A stretch of 64,000 nucleotides of DNA from Propionibacteriaceae bacterium (GCA_009780915.1 WQZD01000010.1:1-64000); one strand, 5' to 3'; positions 24,130-34,624 are shown, counted from the first letter of the stretch. Numbers and translations are program-made. The notes: generated from the letters alone by a model not told the origin.

Positions 24130-26135
24130 TTGTAACTCCGTTGCTTCAACTCGATGGCCTCGTACTTGAGAGGTTCCTTGTGCAAGACCGGCTTGCTCCC
24201 GTCGCCCGTGAACTCCCAGGCCGCCACATAGGCGTACTGGTCGTCATGGCGCAGAGCCTCGCCGTCCTCGGTCTGAGACTCGCGACGGAAGTGACCGCCG
24301 CAGGACTCACGCCGATGCAGAGCGTCGATGCACATCAGTTCGCCCAGGTCGATGAAATCGGCCACACGACCGGCGCGCTCGAGGGCCTGGTTGAAGTCCT
24401 CGTTGACGCCCGTGACCTTGACGTTCTTCCAATACTCCTCGCGCAGGGCTCGGATCTTGTCGATGGCGATCTTGAGACCCTCCTCGGTGCGCTCCATGCC
24501 GCAGTACTCCCACATGATGGCGCCGAGTTCGCGGTGGAAGGAGTCCACCGAACGCGTGCCCTTCACAGCGAGCAGCTTCTCGATGCGCGACACAGCCGAC
24601 TCCAGAGCCTCCTGGGACGCCTGGGTCATGTCGTCGATCTTCTCGAAGGGACCCGCGGCCAGATAGTCGTTGATCGTGTTCGGCAGGACGAAGTACCCGT
24701 CCGAGAGCCCCTGCATCAGCGCCGAGGCGCCGAGGCGGTTCGCGCCGTGGTCGGAGAAGTTCGCCTCGCCGCACACGTACAGGCCCTTGATCGAGCTCTG
24801 CAGGTCGTAGTCGACCCACAGCCCGCCCATGACATAGTGCACAGCCGGGTAGATACGCATCGGGGTCGCGTACGGATCCTCGCCCGTGATCTGGGCGTAC
24901 ATGTCGAACAGGTTCCCGTACTTGTCCTCGACGGCCTTGCGGCCCAGGCGTGCGATGGCCTCGGTGAAGTCCAAGTACACACCGCGTCGACGCTGCTGCG
25001 TCTCGCCCTCTTGCGTCACCTCGGTGACCAAGGGGCCCACGCCGCGTCCGTCGTCGCACATGTACTTGGCCTGGCGGGAGGCGATGTCGCGCGGGACGAG
25101 GTTGCCGAAGGAGGGGTAGATCCTCTCCAGGTAGTAGTCGCGATCCTCCTCAGGGATGTCACGCGGGTCCTTCTCGGCGTCATCGGGGTTCTTCGGAACC
25201 CAGATCCGGCCGTCGTTGCGCAGCGACTCGGACATCAAGGTCAGCTTGGACTGCATCTCTCCGTGGACGGGGATGCAGGTCGGGTGGATCTGCGTGTAGC
25301 AGGGGTTCCCGAAGTACGCGCCCTTGCGGTGCGCCCTCCAGCTCGCCGTGACGTTGGAGCCCATGGCGTTGGTGGACAGGAAGAACACGTTGCCGTACCC
25401 GCCGGAGGCCAGGACGACGGCGTCGCCGTACCAGGTCTCGATCTCGCCGGACACCAGGTCGCGGGTGACGATGCCGCGGGCGCGTCCCTCATGGACGATC
25501 ACCTCGAGCATCTCGTGACGGGAATGCATCGTGACGGTGCCGGCGTCGACCTGACGCTCCAGGGCCTGGTAGGCGCCGATCAGCAGTTGCTGGCCTGTCT
25601 GGCCACGCGCGTAGAAGGTGCGCTGCACCTGCACGCCGCCGAACGAGCGGGTGTCGAGCAGGCCGCCGTACTCGCGGGCGAAGGGAACGCCCTGGGCCAC
25701 GCACTGGTCGATGATGCTCGCGGACACTTCGGCCAGACGGTAGACGTTGGTCTCGCGGGCACGATAGTCGCCGCCCTTGACAGTGTCGTAGAAGAGCCTG
25801 TACACCGAGTCATTGTCATTGCGGTAGTTCTTGGCGGCGTTGATGCCGCCCTGAGCCGCGATGGAGTGCGCCCGGCGAGGGCTGTCCTGGTAGCAGAAGT
25901 TATGGACGTTGTAGCCCGCCTCGCCCAGGGTCGCCCCTGCGGCGGCGCCGGCCAGGCCGGTGCCCACGATCAGGACCGTCAGCTTGCGACGGTTGGCGGG
26001 GTTGACGAGCTTGGCCTCGAACTTACGCGTCGACCATTTCTTCTCGATGGGGCCCGCGGGGGCCTTGGTGTCGTGGATCTCGGCGCCCAGGGTGTAGTAC
26101 GGGTTGGAGGCGGGGGGCCTCGTTGTTGCAGTCAT
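24126..26135 (-). CDS. sdhA: Succinate dehydrogenase flavoprotein subunit
   Basis: 669 residues from ATG 26135, two bases after the sdhC stop; the open frame upstream is the shadow of sdhC. FAD binding is seen in [22 protein letters not shown] and [18 protein letters not shown], where His carries the covalent flavin in the family. Active-site segments are HPTCIP and [21 protein letters not shown]. It oxidises succinate or reduces fumarate in the cytoplasmic half of the complex. The length and SdhC type match fumarate reductase-like B-type enzymes, so the direction of use cannot be told from sequence. Confidence 0.96.
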   Translation of the reverse strand: MTATTRPPASNPYYTLGAEIHDTKAPAGPIEKKWSTRKFEAKLVNPANRRKLTVLIVGTGLAGAAAGATLGEAGYNVHNFCYQDSPRRAHSIAAQGGINAAKNYRNDNDSVYRLFYDTVKGGDYRARETNVYRLAEVSASIIDQCVAQGVPFAREYGGLLDTRSFGGVQVQRTFYARGQTGQQLLIGAYQALERQVDAGTVTMHSRHEMLEVIVHEGRARGIVTRDLVSGEIETWYGDAVVLASGGYGNVFFLSTNAMGSNVTASWRAHRKGAYFGNPCYTQIHPTCIPVHGEMQSKLTLMSESLRNDGRIWVPKNPDDAEKDPRDIPEEDRDYYLERIYPSFGNLVPRDIASRQAKYMCDDGRGVGPLVTEVTQEGETQQRRRGVYLDFTEAIARLGRKAVEDKYGNLFDMYAQITGEDPYATPMRIYPAVHYVMGGLWVDYDLQSSIKGLYVCGEANFSDHGANRLGASALMQGLSDGYFVLPNTINDYLAAGPFEKIDDMTQASQEALESAVSRIEKLLAVKGTRSVDSFHRELGAIMWEYCGMERTEEGLKIAIDKIRALREEYWKNVKVTGVNEDFNQALERAGRVADFIDLGELMCIDALHRRESCGGHFRRESQTEDGEALRHDDQYAYVAAWEFTGDGSKPVLHKEPLKYEAIELKQRSYK

Positions 26136-26137
26136 AG

Positions 26138-26842
26138 TTAGCTCACCATCCCAAGGAGTACGGCCAATGGAGGAAGAATGAAGCCTACGAACAGCAGCGC
26201 CGCCACGAAATAGGCCAGGACGTTGAGGACGGTGCGCGCACCGGGGCCAACATTGGCCCCCAGGGTGGTGAACGCCGACCAGAAACCATGGCGCACATGC
26301 ATACACACCACGGCCACGAAGATCGCGTAGATCAAGACGACCCACCATTGCGAGAACGCGCCGAGGAACATGTGGTACGGGTCATGGACCGCGTACGCGA
26401 AGCCTGGCGTGATCGTGCCGGTGGTGAACATGAGCAGGTGGAAGACGAGCAGCAAGCCGAGGGTGATGCCACCCCACCGCATGAGCTTGGCAGACAGCGT
26501 CTGCTCCTTGCGGTTCTTGCGCACGTACTTCGCGCCACGCCCGTGGAGGCTCGCGTTCCACAGGATCGCCATCAGGTAGATGTGCAGCACGAGGCACACC
26601 ACCAAGAAGATCCTGAAGAGCCAGATGAACCACCCATGGGGAAGGATCGGATAAAGGAGATCATGTTTCAACCAATCGGCGTAATAGTTGTACGCCTCTG
26701 GGCTGACGAAGATCTTGAGATTGCCAAACATGTGCATGAGCAGGAAACAAATCAACACCAAGCCGGTGACGGCCATCAGGGCCTTCTTCGCGACGTTGGA
26801 GCGGATCGCCTTTTGATGCACGCTCAAAGATGTAGATGCCAC
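26138..26842 (-). CDS. sdhC: Succinate dehydrogenase cytochrome b558 subunit
   Basis: 234 residues with five predicted membrane helices. It has haem-ligand-type histidines in [31 protein letters not shown] and [12 protein letters not shown], the pattern of the single-subunit di-haem anchor (TIGR02046 type). There is no separate SdhD. The start is GTG 26842. A TAAGGT box (26854-26849) sits six bases upstream, with TTGCCA further up, so transcription may begin at the start codon. Confidence 0.93.
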   Translation of the reverse strand: MASTSLSVHQKAIRSNVAKKALMAVTGLVLICFLLMHMFGNLKIFVSPEAYNYYADWLKHDLLYPILPHGWFIWLFRIFLVVCLVLHIYLMAILWNASLHGRGAKYVRKNRKEQTLSAKLMRWGGITLGLLLVFHLLMFTTGTITPGFAYAVHDPYHMFLGAFSQWWVVLIYAIFVAVVCMHVRHGFWSAFTTLGANVGPGARTVLNVLAYFVAALLFVGFILPPLAVLLGMVS

Positions 26843-26966
26843 ACCCCCACCTTAGCGGAGGTGAGCGGCTCGATGGCAATCGAGCAGGTGTACATAGAAA
26901 TCGTCCGTGACGCGCTCACGTCCCCGACCGGTAGAATCGGCCCAACGGCTGACACAAGGAGGGTCC

Positions 26967-28001
26967 ATGGACGCCGACATCACCACCGACGCAGGGGGCC
27001 TCGACCCTTCCCCCTCCGCGCGTCAGGCTCAGCGCGCGGCCACTCTGGCGACGAAAGAGTCGTTGATCGCTCAGGCTGAGTTGGTGGCGATGACCGCTCC
27101 GACACGGACCGCATCGTCGCAGATGAAGGCATTGTTGGCGCAGTGGAAAGAGGCCGGGCGCACGACCAAAGCCGAGGACCAAGCCCTGTGGGACCGCTTC
27201 AACACCGCCCAGGAACAACTCTTCACCCGCTTGAGCTTGTTGCGGGACCAACGCAACGCGTCGGCCGCCCAGGCCAAACAGGTGAAAGAAGGCTTGATCG
27301 CCACCGCCGAGGAACTGGTCCACCGCCAAGACCTGCGCCAGGCCACCGAGACGATGGCCATGCTGATGACCGAATGGAAACAGACCCCGCCAGCGCCCGA
27401 CGACAAGGGATTATGGCTGCGGTTCAAGGCGGCGCAGGACGAGGTGTACGCCCGGCGCAACCAGGAGCGCACCCGCTCCCAGTCCGACCAGCGCCAGGCC
27501 GCCGACCTCAAACGCTCTGCCATCCGTGCGGCCCAAGCCTTGGTGGGCGCCCCCGATCTGCGCCAGGCCACGGACGAGGCGCGCACCCTCCAGACAGCTT
27601 TCCGCGAGGCCGGGTACGCGGGCCATGCCCTCAACAAGGATTTGGGCGACCAGTTCCACCGTGCCATCCAGGAGTTCTACGCCTGGATGCGCAAGGAGCC
27701 GGCCCGCCGACGCGACACCGGGGAGCAGGGGTCGTACAGCCGACGCACCCGGCTCGTCCAACAGATCGACCAGGTGCATGCCGAGATCGCCCAGGCCGAG
27801 CAGGCTCTGGGGACCACCGACCCGTCAGGGGCGAAGAAGTCCCATGGCCGGAGCATCACCCTCACCCTCGGCCAGTCGGACGCCTACTCCTCCGCGGCGG
27901 CCCAAGCCCTGCGCCTGAAGATCCAACTGACCGACCTGGAGTCCCAGCTCCGCTCGCTGGACTCCAGGCTGGGACGCGAGGACGCCCAGGCGGGGCAGTG
28001 A
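26967..28001 (+). CDS. DUF349 repeat protein
   Basis: 344 residues from ATG 26967 after AAGGAGGGTCC; a TAGAAT box at 26932 is a likely -10. It contains about three DUF349 helical repeats of ~75 residues, each with a motif like LLAQWKEAGRTTKAEDQALW or LMTEWKQTPPAPDDKGLWLRF. The whole chain is alpha-helical, highly charged and probably coiled-coil at the C-terminus. DUF349 proteins are widespread in Actinomycetota, with no firm function; some link to RNA or stress biology. It diverges from sdhC. Confidence 0.85.
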   Translation: MDADITTDAGGLDPSPSARQAQRAATLATKESLIAQAELVAMTAPTRTASSQMKALLAQWKEAGRTTKAEDQALWDRFNTAQEQLFTRLSLLRDQRNASAAQAKQVKEGLIATAEELVHRQDLRQATETMAMLMTEWKQTPPAPDDKGLWLRFKAAQDEVYARRNQERTRSQSDQRQAADLKRSAIRAAQALVGAPDLRQATDEARTLQTAFREAGYAGHALNKDLGDQFHRAIQEFYAWMRKEPARRRDTGEQGSYSRRTRLVQQIDQVHAEIAQAEQALGTTDPSGAKKSHGRSITLTLGQSDAYSSAAAQALRLKIQLTDLESQLRSLDSRLGREDAQAGQ

Positions 28002-28086
28002 GCCCGCCTCCATCGATATCACGATGACCCTGCCCAGGGCTCTCCCCCAGTGATACTGTGAGAAGACCACACGGGAAGGGGATGCC

Positions 28087-30786
28087 GTGACGACGTCGAC
28101 CATCGACCACCCAATCGAACCCTACGCCCAGACCGGCACGGATGTGCTCGCCGCCCTCGACTCCAGCGTCGACGGGCTGAGCGAGGCCGAGGCCGCCGCT
28201 CGGTTGCGCCGCGACGGCCCCAACCGGATCCCCGAGGGCAGACGCGACCCTGCCATTGGGAAGTTCATCCGGCACTTCGACGACATCCTGATCTACATCC
28301 TGTTGGCTGCGGCGGCCCTCAAAGCCGCCATGGGCGAGTGGATCGACTTCGGCGTCATCCTGGTGGTGGCCCTCATCAACGCCACCATCGGTTTCATCCA
28401 GGAGGGCCGCGCCGAGCGGGCCCTCGACGGGATCCGGGCCATGCTGTCCACCCGCGCCCAGGTGCTGCGCGACGGGTCCTGGACCCAGGCGCCCGCCGAG
28501 GACTTGGTCGTCGGAGACCTGGTGCGTGTGGGCCCCGGGGCCCGAGTGCCCGCCGACCTGCGCCTGCTCGACGCCAGCAATCTGCGTGTGGACGAGGCGG
28601 CCCTGACCGGCGAGGGCGAGCCAGCCACCAAGGGGGTCGACCCGGTCGAGCCCGGGACGGGCATCGGGGACCGCGCCTGCATGCTGTTCTCCTCCTGCCT
28701 GGTGTCCTCCGGCGTCGGCGTGGGCGTGGTCACCGCGACCGGGCGGCACGCCGAGATCGGGCGCATCACGACGATGCTGGCCCAGATCGACACCTTCGAC
28801 ACGCCCCTGACCCGCCAGATGGCCCGTTTCGGCAAGATCCTGGCCATGGTGATCGGCGGGATGGTGGTGGTCATGGCGGTGATCGGCAAGGTCCTCCACC
28901 AGATGCCCTTCGCCGAGTTGACCTCGGCGACCATCGGTTTCGCCGTCGCGGCCATCCCCGAGGGCCTGCCCGCCCTCGTCACGATCACCCTGGCCCTCGG
29001 GGTGCAGAACATGGCCCGGCGCCACGCGATCATCCGGCGCCTGCCGGCGGTGGAGACCTTGGGCGCCGTCACACGCGTCTGCTCGGACAAGACGGGCACC
29101 TTGACCACCAACGAGATGACGGTGCGAACCGTGGTGACCAGGCGTCACACCTACTCGGTCAGCGGATTGGGGTACGCGCCCGTCGGCGACATCCACGACG
29201 AGGCCCACCGGGTGTCCATGGGCGAGCGAGACGACTTGGACGACTTCGTGATGGCCGCCTGCGCGCCCCTCGACGCCGTCGTCGCGCAGTCCGACACGGG
29301 GTGGACCCTCGTCGGGGAGCCCACCGAGGGCGCGCTGCGTACCCTGGGACTCAAAGCCGGGCTCGACGCCAGCGCCTATCCCCGCCTGGCGCACCTCCCC
29401 TTCGACTCCGCGCACAAGTACTCGGCCACCCTCACCGACACCCCCACAGGGGTCCGGCTCTTCCTCCTCGGCGCCCCCGACCGCATCCTCGACCGCTGCG
29501 TGACCCACCTCGACGCGGACGGCCAGGCGCCCATGGACCGCGCGTGGTGGGAGGGCCAGATCGCGGCCCAGTCCTCCCTGGGACTGCGCGTCCTCGGGGC
29601 GGCGTCGCTGGAATGGACGGGCGCCACCACCGGCCTCGACCATGCGGACCTGACCGGGCTGTGCTTCGCCGGGATCGCCGCCATCCAGGACCCGCCCCGC
29701 CCGGAGGCGATCGTCGCCATCCAGACCTGCCACACGGCCGGCATCGGCGTGACCATGATCACCGGCGACCATGCGGGAACGGCCCAAGCCATCGCCGACG
29801 AGATGGGCATCCTCCTCCACGACGCCGACGAGATCCCGGTGGTCACCGGCGCCGAGGTGGAGGGCGCCACCGACGAGCAGTTGCGCGACATCGTCGCGCA
29901 CGCCCAGGTCTTCGCCCGTACCTCCCCCGAACACAAGCTGCGTCTGGTCAAAGCCCTCCAAGCCAACGGCGAGGTCGTCGCCATGACCGGGGACGGGGTC
30001 AACGACGCCCCCGCCCTCAAACGTGCCGACGTGGGGGTGGCCATGGGCATCAAAGGCACCGAGGCGACCAAAGAGGCCGCCGAGGTCGTCCTGGCCGACG
30101 ACAACTTCGCCACCATCGAGCACGCCATCGAGGAGGGACGCCGGATCCACGACAACCTGCACAAGTCCGTGCTCTTCCTGCTGCCGGCCAACGGCGCCCA
30201 GGCGCTCGTGGTGCTCATCGCCGTGCTGTTCGGGCTGACCTTGCCGCTGACCCCCACGCAGATCCTGTGGGTCAACATGGTCACGACGGTCACCTTGGCC
30301 TTGGCTCTGGTCCGCGAACCCGCCGAGCCCGACCTCATGACGCGGCCGCCACGGTCCCCCAAGGCCCACCTGGTGAGCCTGGCGCACCTGCCGCGACTCG
30401 CCGTGGCGTCCGTCCTGATCGCAGCCACGACCCTGGTCGCCTTCAGCCTCGCCCGGGCGTGGGGCGCCGACCTGGCGACGGCCCAGACCTGGGCGGTCAA
30501 CGCCCTCGCCCTGGGACAGGCCGCCTACCTGTTCAACTCCCGGTTCCTCCGCGAGTCGAGCTTCCGTCGCGAGGCCGTCGTCGGCAACCGCATGGTGTGG
30601 GTGGTGGTCGCCCTGCTCGTGGCGCTGCAGATCCTGTTCGTGTACGTGCCGATCATGCACGTGTGGTTCGGGTCTGCGGGGATCACGGCCGCCGGGTGGC
30701 TGGTCCCCCTCGGGTTGGCCGTGGTGGTCTTCCTCGCCATGGAGGGCGTGAAGGTCGCCCTGCACCAGGTCGAGTCGCAGGTGTGA
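28087..30786 (+). CDS. Cation-transporting P-type ATPase (type II-like)
   Basis: 899 residues from GTG 28087 (AAGGGGATGCC). Domain order is N-terminal cation ATPase segment, A domain, two membrane helices, P domain with phosphorylated D334 in [10 protein letters not shown] domain, the [10 protein letters not shown] hinge, and a C-terminal cluster of six helices. The M4 motif [11 protein letters not shown] resembles Ca/PMR1-type pumps. M6 reads [19 protein letters not shown] as in CtpF-like actinobacterial pumps, so the ion (Ca, Na/K or Mg) is open. The A-domain TGES is TGEG here ([10 protein letters not shown]): the catalytic Glu is kept but the Ser is lost. It overlaps the glycosylase start by GTGA. 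Confidence 0.9.
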   Translation: MTTSTIDHPIEPYAQTGTDVLAALDSSVDGLSEAEAAARLRRDGPNRIPEGRRDPAIGKFIRHFDDILIYILLAAAALKAAMGEWIDFGVILVVALINATIGFIQEGRAERALDGIRAMLSTRAQVLRDGSWTQAPAEDLVVGDLVRVGPGARVPADLRLLDASNLRVDEAALTGEGEPATKGVDPVEPGTGIGDRACMLFSSCLVSSGVGVGVVTATGRHAEIGRITTMLAQIDTFDTPLTRQMARFGKILAMVIGGMVVVMAVIGKVLHQMPFAELTSATIGFAVAAIPEGLPALVTITLALGVQNMARRHAIIRRLPAVETLGAVTRVCSDKTGTLTTNEMTVRTVVTRRHTYSVSGLGYAPVGDIHDEAHRVSMGERDDLDDFVMAACAPLDAVVAQSDTGWTLVGEPTEGALRTLGLKAGLDASAYPRLAHLPFDSAHKYSATLTDTPTGVRLFLLGAPDRILDRCVTHLDADGQAPMDRAWWEGQIAAQSSLGLRVLGAASLEWTGATTGLDHADLTGLCFAGIAAIQDPPRPEAIVAIQTCHTAGIGVTMITGDHAGTAQAIADEMGILLHDADEIPVVTGAEVEGATDEQLRDIVAHAQVFARTSPEHKLRLVKALQANGEVVAMTGDGVNDAPALKRADVGVAMGIKGTEATKEAAEVVLADDNFATIEHAIEEGRRIHDNLHKSVLFLLPANGAQALVVLIAVLFGLTLPLTPTQILWVNMVTTVTLALALVREPAEPDLMTRPPRSPKAHLVSLAHLPRLAVASVLIAATTLVAFSLARAWGADLATAQTWAVNALALGQAAYLFNSRFLRESSFRREAVVGNRMVWVVVALLVALQILFVYVPIMHVWFGSAGITAAGWLVPLGLAVVVFLAMEGVKVALHQVESQV

Positions 30787-31334
30787 GCGTGGGGGCCCGC
30801 ATCACCGAGGAGTTCTATCGTCGCGACGTGCTCGAGGTCGCCCCTGATCTGCTGGGCGCCGTCATCTGCCATCGGGTGGGGTCCGAGGTCCTGCGGGGAC
30901 GTGTCACCGAGGTCGAGGCGTACCGAGGCCAGGAGGACACGGCGTGCCATGCCAGGGCGGGGCTCACCCGGCGCACCCAGCCGTTGTACATGGCCGGAGG
31001 ACACGCCTATGTCTACCTCTGTTACGGGATCCATCGCCTCTTCAACGTCGTCACCGGCGGGGAGGGCGAGCCTCAGGCCGCGTTGATCCGGGGCCTGGAG
31101 GGCTGGCCGGGGCCGGGGAGGTGGACGAAAGCCTTCTCGATCAGCCTGGACGACAACCGTGCCGATCTGGCACGGTCGCCCGACCTGTGGATCGAATCGG
31201 ACGGGTGGACGCCCCCGGAGATCCGAACGTCGCCGCGCGTCGGGATCGACTACGCCTCACCGGAGGACCGCGAGCGGCCCTGGAGATTCACAGCGGCGGG
31301 CACGGCACCTCCACCTCCGCCAGGTCGTCCATGA
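30783..31334 (+). CDS. DNA-3-methyladenine glycosylase (AAG/MPG family)
   Basis: 183 residues from GTG 30783, which overlaps the ATPase stop; GTG 30789 is also possible. LLGAVICHRVGSEVLRGRVTEVEAY starts the fold. The catalytic Glu is in VTEVEAYRGQEDTACHA, and MAGGHAYVYLCYGIHRLFNVV is the family's core. It excises alkylated purines. The last ~15 residues, including a Pro run, are encoded over the convergent rnz 3' end. Confidence 0.92.
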   Translation: MSVGARITEEFYRRDVLEVAPDLLGAVICHRVGSEVLRGRVTEVEAYRGQEDTACHARAGLTRRTQPLYMAGGHAYVYLCYGIHRLFNVVTGGEGEPQAALIRGLEGWPGPGRWTKAFSISLDDNRADLARSPDLWIESDGWTPPEIRTSPRVGIDYASPEDRERPWRFTAAGTAPPPPPGRP

Positions 31335-32223
31335 CGCGGGTGTCGGGGTGGATCCGCCGGGCCCGATGGGCCATGGCATGCAGATCGGTGAGGGAATGAC
31401 GCGCGCTGACATGGGTGAGCAGGAGGGTCCGCACCCCGGCCCGCCGCGCGATCTGGGCCACTTGGTCGCAGGTGGAATGCCCGTACTTCGACCCGAGGTC
31501 CGCCTGCGTGTGGTCGTACGTGGACTCGTGGACGAGCACGTCGGCGTTGTCAGCCAGGTCGACCGTGGCCTGGGCAGGGCGGGTGTCCCCGCAGATGGCG
31601 AGGACCCGTCCGGGGATGGGCGGCCCCAGGAACTCCCGGCCGTCCACGGTCCTCCCGTCGGGGAAGGTGACGGTCTTGCCGGCCTTGAGCTCGCCGTACC
31701 ACGGCCCGGGGCCGAGACCCATCTGTCTGAGACGGTCCACCTGGAGAGCCCCCGGACGCGGATCCTCCTCGATCCGGTACCCGAAGCAGGGGACGACATG
31801 GTCCAACCCCCGCACGCTCACGGAGAAATGGTCCTCGTGGAAGAGGGTTTCCCCGTCCTCGACTTCGTGGGTGACAAGGGGGTACGTCAAGTGCGACTGG
31901 GTCAGGCGCAGCGTGGTGTCGATCAGTTCCGTGAGGCCGGGCGGGCCGTACACATAGACCGGACTGGTCTCGGCCTGGAACGAACGGCTGCTCAAGAAGC
32001 CGGGCAGCCCGAAGACGTGGTCCCCGTGGAGGTGGGTGATGAAGATCCGGTTGACACGCCGGATGCGCAGGGACGCCTTCATGCATTGGTGCTGAGTGCC
32101 CTCGCCCGCGTCGAAGAGCCAGATCGACCCGTTCTCGGCCATCAGGTCCAGCGCCGTGGACGCGACGTTGCGCGTCGCCGATGGCACCCCCGCCCCCGTG
32201 CCGAGAAAGGTCAGCTTCATCAT
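31288..32223 (-). CDS. rnz: Ribonuclease Z
   Basis: 311 residues, metallo-beta-lactamase fold. FLGTGAGVPSATRN opens the chain, metal ligands sit in FITHLHGDHVFGLPG, and GDTRP and LVHESTYDHT...GHST complete the site. It cleaves the 3' trailer of tRNA precursors, important for those tRNAs lacking encoded CCA. It shares 47 bp with the convergent glycosylase gene. Double ATG at 32223/32220 leaves the start ambiguous by one codon. Confidence 0.95.
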   Translation of the reverse strand: MMKLTFLGTGAGVPSATRNVASTALDLMAENGSIWLFDAGEGTQHQCMKASLRIRRVNRIFITHLHGDHVFGLPGFLSSRSFQAETSPVYVYGPPGLTELIDTTLRLTQSHLTYPLVTHEVEDGETLFHEDHFSVSVRGLDHVVPCFGYRIEEDPRPGALQVDRLRQMGLGPGPWYGELKAGKTVTFPDGRTVDGREFLGPPIPGRVLAICGDTRPAQATVDLADNADVLVHESTYDHTQADLGSKYGHSTCDQVAQIARRAGVRTLLLTHVSARHSLTDLHAMAHRARRIHPDTRVMDDLAEVEVPCPPL

Positions 32224-32262
32224 CGCTCCGATATCTGGAAGAACTCCAGTGTAGCCCGGAGG

Positions 32263-32907
32263 TCAGGGGGCGAGACGCTCCCGGATCCAGGCGCCGCCCT
32301 CACGTCGGTAACGGACGCGGTCGTGGAGACGAGAGGCGCGGCCCTGCCAGAACTCCCATAGGTCGGGGACGAGACGGTAGCCGCCCCAATGGGCGGGTCG
32401 AGGAGGGTTGAGACCCATGGTCGCCGACACCTTGGCGGCGTTCGCGAGCAGGTGGGCCCGGCTGGGGATCACCTGGGACTGCGGCGAGGCCCACGCGCCG
32501 ATACGCGAGTCGAGCGGACGCTGGGCGAAGTACGTGTCGGACTCGGCCTCGGAGACCTTCTCCACGATGCCCTCCAGCCGTACCACCCGCTCAGCCTCGA
32601 CCCAGTGGAACTGGGCGGCCGCGTACGGGTTGCCCGCTAGGTCCATGCCTTTGCGGCTGGTGTAGTTGGTGTAGAAGACGAGCCCGGCCTCGTCGACGCT
32701 CTTCGCCAAGACGATTCTGGTGGAGGGCCTCCCGTCGGCGCTCACGGTGGCCAGGGTCATCGCGGTCGCCTCGGTCACCCCCCGCTTGATGGCCTCGGAC
32801 ATCCACCGCTCGAACAACGCCAAGGGCGTGGCCGCCGCGGCGGTGTCATCCAGATGCCCGCGATCATAACTCCGACGAATATCGCGTAAATCCACATGGG
32901 TCAGCAT
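32263..32907 (-). CDS. pdxH: Pyridoxamine 5'-phosphate oxidase
   Basis: 214 residues. Family motifs [48 protein letters not shown] and the C-terminal [21 protein letters not shown] are all present. It is FMN-dependent and makes pyridoxal 5'-phosphate. It lies just upstream of rnz in the same direction and is followed rightward by the divergent toxin-antitoxin operon. Confidence 0.95.
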   Translation of the reverse strand: MLTHVDLRDIRRSYDRGHLDDTAAAATPLALFERWMSEAIKRGVTEATAMTLATVSADGRPSTRIVLAKSVDEAGLVFYTNYTSRKGMDLAGNPYAAAQFHWVEAERVVRLEGIVEKVSEAESDTYFAQRPLDSRIGAWASPQSQVIPSRAHLLANAAKVSATMGLNPPRPAHWGGYRLVPDLWEFWQGRASRLHDRVRYRREGGAWIRERLAP

Positions 32908-32947
32908 ACAAGACGGTGGTCGAGCGTGGTTCGCTGGATCGGTGTGA

Positions 32948-32977
32948 TATATTGATGACTAGTCAGATGACTAGTCA
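32948..32977 (+). promoter_or_regulatory. Promoter and twin-palindrome operator of the Phd/VapC pair
   Basis: A TATATT -10-like box (32948-32953) is followed by two identical palindromes, TGACTAGTCA, at 32956-32965 and 32968-32977. Their 12-bp centre spacing puts them on nearly the same helix face. They cover the likely transcription start, as expected for Phd/YefM autorepression. Confidence 0.75.
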
Positions 32978-32991
32978 AAGGTGGTGCGACC

Positions 32992-33252
32992 ATGGCAGAA
33001 GCTCCCGTGTGGCCTGTGCAGGACGCCAAGGCTCGGTTCAGCGAGTTGCTGGACACGTGCCTGACCCAGGGGCCTCAGACGATCAGCCGCCGAGGAGTCC
33101 CCGAAGCAGTGCTCATGTCTCTGGACGACTGGCGCCACGCCACCGCCCCACGCGCGACACTGAAAGAACTGCTGACCCAAGACACCGCACGCTTCATCCT
33201 CGACCTGCCCGCCCGAGGACAGGGACGCCACCGAGAGATCGACGGGGACTGA
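32992..33252 (+). CDS. Phd/YefM-type antitoxin
   Basis: 86 residues from ATG 32992 (AAAGGTGGTGCGACC). The N-terminal part (VWPVQDAKARFSELLDTCLTQGPQTISRRGVPEAVLMSLDDW) is a standard Phd/YefM DNA-binding and dimer domain. The basic tail wraps the toxin. It is coupled to the PIN toxin with a one-base gap and should repress via the two palindromes upstream. Confidence 0.92.
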   Translation: MAEAPVWPVQDAKARFSELLDTCLTQGPQTISRRGVPEAVLMSLDDWRHATAPRATLKELLTQDTARFILDLPARGQGRHREIDGD

Positions 33253-33253
33253 A

Positions 33254-33664
33254 ATGTACCTTCTCGACACGAACGTCGTCTCCGAACTGCGCAAACCTAC
33301 ACCCCATGGTGGCGTCCTCGCGTGGATCGCCGGCCAACCTGATGCCAATCTGCACATCTGCGCCCTGACCGTGGGTGAGATCCAGATCGGTGTGGAACGG
33401 ACCCGCCGACAAGACCCAGCCAAGGCCGATGAGATCGAGGCGTGGCTCGACCAGGTGATCCGCACCCACGACGTCCTGGCCGTGGACGCGGACACCTATC
33501 GCATCTGGGGGAAACTCATCACGGGCCGCTCCGACACCCTCTACGAAGACGCGTTGATCGCGGCCTGCGCCCTCCGTCACGGCCTCACCGTCGCGACACG
33601 CAACATCAAACACTTCCGCCTCTTGGATGTGCCGGTGGTCGATCCGTTCGCAGCGCTGTCCTGA
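33254..33664 (+). CDS. vapC: VapC-type PIN-domain ribonuclease toxin
   Basis: 136 residues. The PIN-domain acidic site is D5 (YLLDTNVVSE), E42 (LTVGEIQIG) and D99 (LYEDALIAA), with N117 in ATRNIKHF. VapC toxins cleave tRNA or rRNA. It is partnered by a Phd-type rather than a VapB-type antitoxin, a common mix. It is third among the toxin-antitoxin pairs in the window and lies outside the left island. Confidence 0.93.
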   Translation: MYLLDTNVVSELRKPTPHGGVLAWIAGQPDANLHICALTVGEIQIGVERTRRQDPAKADEIEAWLDQVIRTHDVLAVDADTYRIWGKLITGRSDTLYEDALIAACALRHGLTVATRNIKHFRLLDVPVVDPFAALS

Positions 33665-33808
33665 GATTCGCTCGTCGCCACGTCTATTGAGAAGGAGACT
33701 GCGAAGGGGACGATCGTCTGTCGTCGTCACCATCAGCCCACAACGGGTCATCCAGTTTTCTGGGGAGTACGCGACAAACGGCGATGAGCAACCTCCTAGT
33801 CGGGTTGA

Positions 33809-34063
33809 TCACTTGCCACCGTCTCGACGCTGAGTCGCACCTCCGGTGACGACAGCGACTGCGACAGCGCCGACGCCCAAGCCGGCTGCCAATAGTCCGC
33901 CCTGACCGGCGTCCCACAATCGAGGAACAAACACGGGGACGATGACGGCGCTAGCCGCGACAAGCATGAGGGCGACGATGAGAACCGGCCACCACTTGCG
34001 CCGCCAACCCATGGCGCCGAGGGTCCCGACAATCAGGCCTGAGACGAGCCATATGACACTCAC
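33809..34063 (-). CDS. Small membrane protein, hypothetical
   Basis: 84 residues from GTG 34063 with a strong GGAGGAGGTGACTGTAC site. About three short hydrophobic segments (IWLVSGLIVGTLGAMGW, WPVLIVALMLVAASAVIVPVFV, GLLAAGLGVGAVAVAVV) are linked by basic residues. The function is unknown. It is downstream of tRNA-Val on the same strand and may share its transcript. Confidence 0.65.
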   Translation of the reverse strand: MSVIWLVSGLIVGTLGAMGWRRKWWPVLIVALMLVAASAVIVPVFVPRLWDAGQGGLLAAGLGVGAVAVAVVTGGATQRRDGGK

Positions 34064-34097
34064 GTACAGTCACCTCCTCCACGAGTGACAACCACAG

Positions 34098-34170
34098 TGG
34101 ATTCAGCCGGGCTCGAACCGACGACCCCTTCCTTGTAAGGGAAGTGCTCTACCAACTGAGCTATGAATCC
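34098..34170 (-). tRNA. tRNA-Val (anticodon TAC)
   Basis: A 73-nt minus-strand cloverleaf. The acceptor GGATTCA pairs with TGAATCC, the anticodon loop is CTTACAA in CTTCC/GGAAG, and the T arm has GGTTCGAGCCC. It lies 19 bp beyond the DUF3052 stop. Confidence 0.95.
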
Positions 34171-34189
34171 TCGACCATGCCGAGGGGGA

Positions 34190-34624
34190 TCAGCGCCTCA
34201 CACTCTTGGGGCGCACGACTTTATGGGCAGACCAATCTTTGGACACCGAGGCGGAGGTTGTCAAGCACAACCCTGCGGCCACGACACCCTCGGACAAGTC
34301 CGACTGTGGCACTTGCCCGGGTCGGCCGACCTTGGGTGTCAGCACCCACAGGAAACCCGCGGGCCCCAGATCGGTCAGGGAGTCGATCAACAAGTCCATC
34401 ACGTCGCCGTCGTCCTGGCGTAGCCACAGGACGACGGCGTCCACGGCCTGCTGGGATTCCTCGACGAGATCGGAGTCGATCATCTCCATGACAGCTTGCC
34501 GGAAGTCTTCGTCTGAGTCCTCATCCCAGCCGAGTTCTTCGACAACCATGCCTTGCATAAGACCAAGCTGATGGACGCCCGTCGCTTCATCGGGCCCATT
34601 CTGGCTCACGTTTTTCTCCTTCAC
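34190..34624 (-). CDS. DUF3052 family protein
   Basis: 144 residues. The actinobacterial DUF3052 pattern is clear: LGLMQGMVVEELGWDEDSDEDFR, VVLWLRQDDGDVMDLLIDSLTDL, then FLWVLTPKVGRPG and SASVSKDWSAHKVVRPK. It is a small acidic soluble protein without known activity. It is transcribed toward tRNA-Val and diverges from uppP. Confidence 0.92.
   Translation of the reverse strand: MKEKNVSQNGPDEATGVHQLGLMQGMVVEELGWDEDSDEDFRQAVMEMIDSDLVEESQQAVDAVVLWLRQDDGDVMDLLIDSLTDLGPAGFLWVLTPKVGRPGQVPQSDLSEGVVAAGLCLTTSASVSKDWSAHKVVRPKSVRR

Noticed and set aside
27862-30765. A 967-residue open frame opposite the P-type ATPase
   Set aside because: Low-complexity His/Gly/Gln-rich translation typical of the antisense frame of a GC-rich gene; the ATPase on the plus strand has all family motifs.
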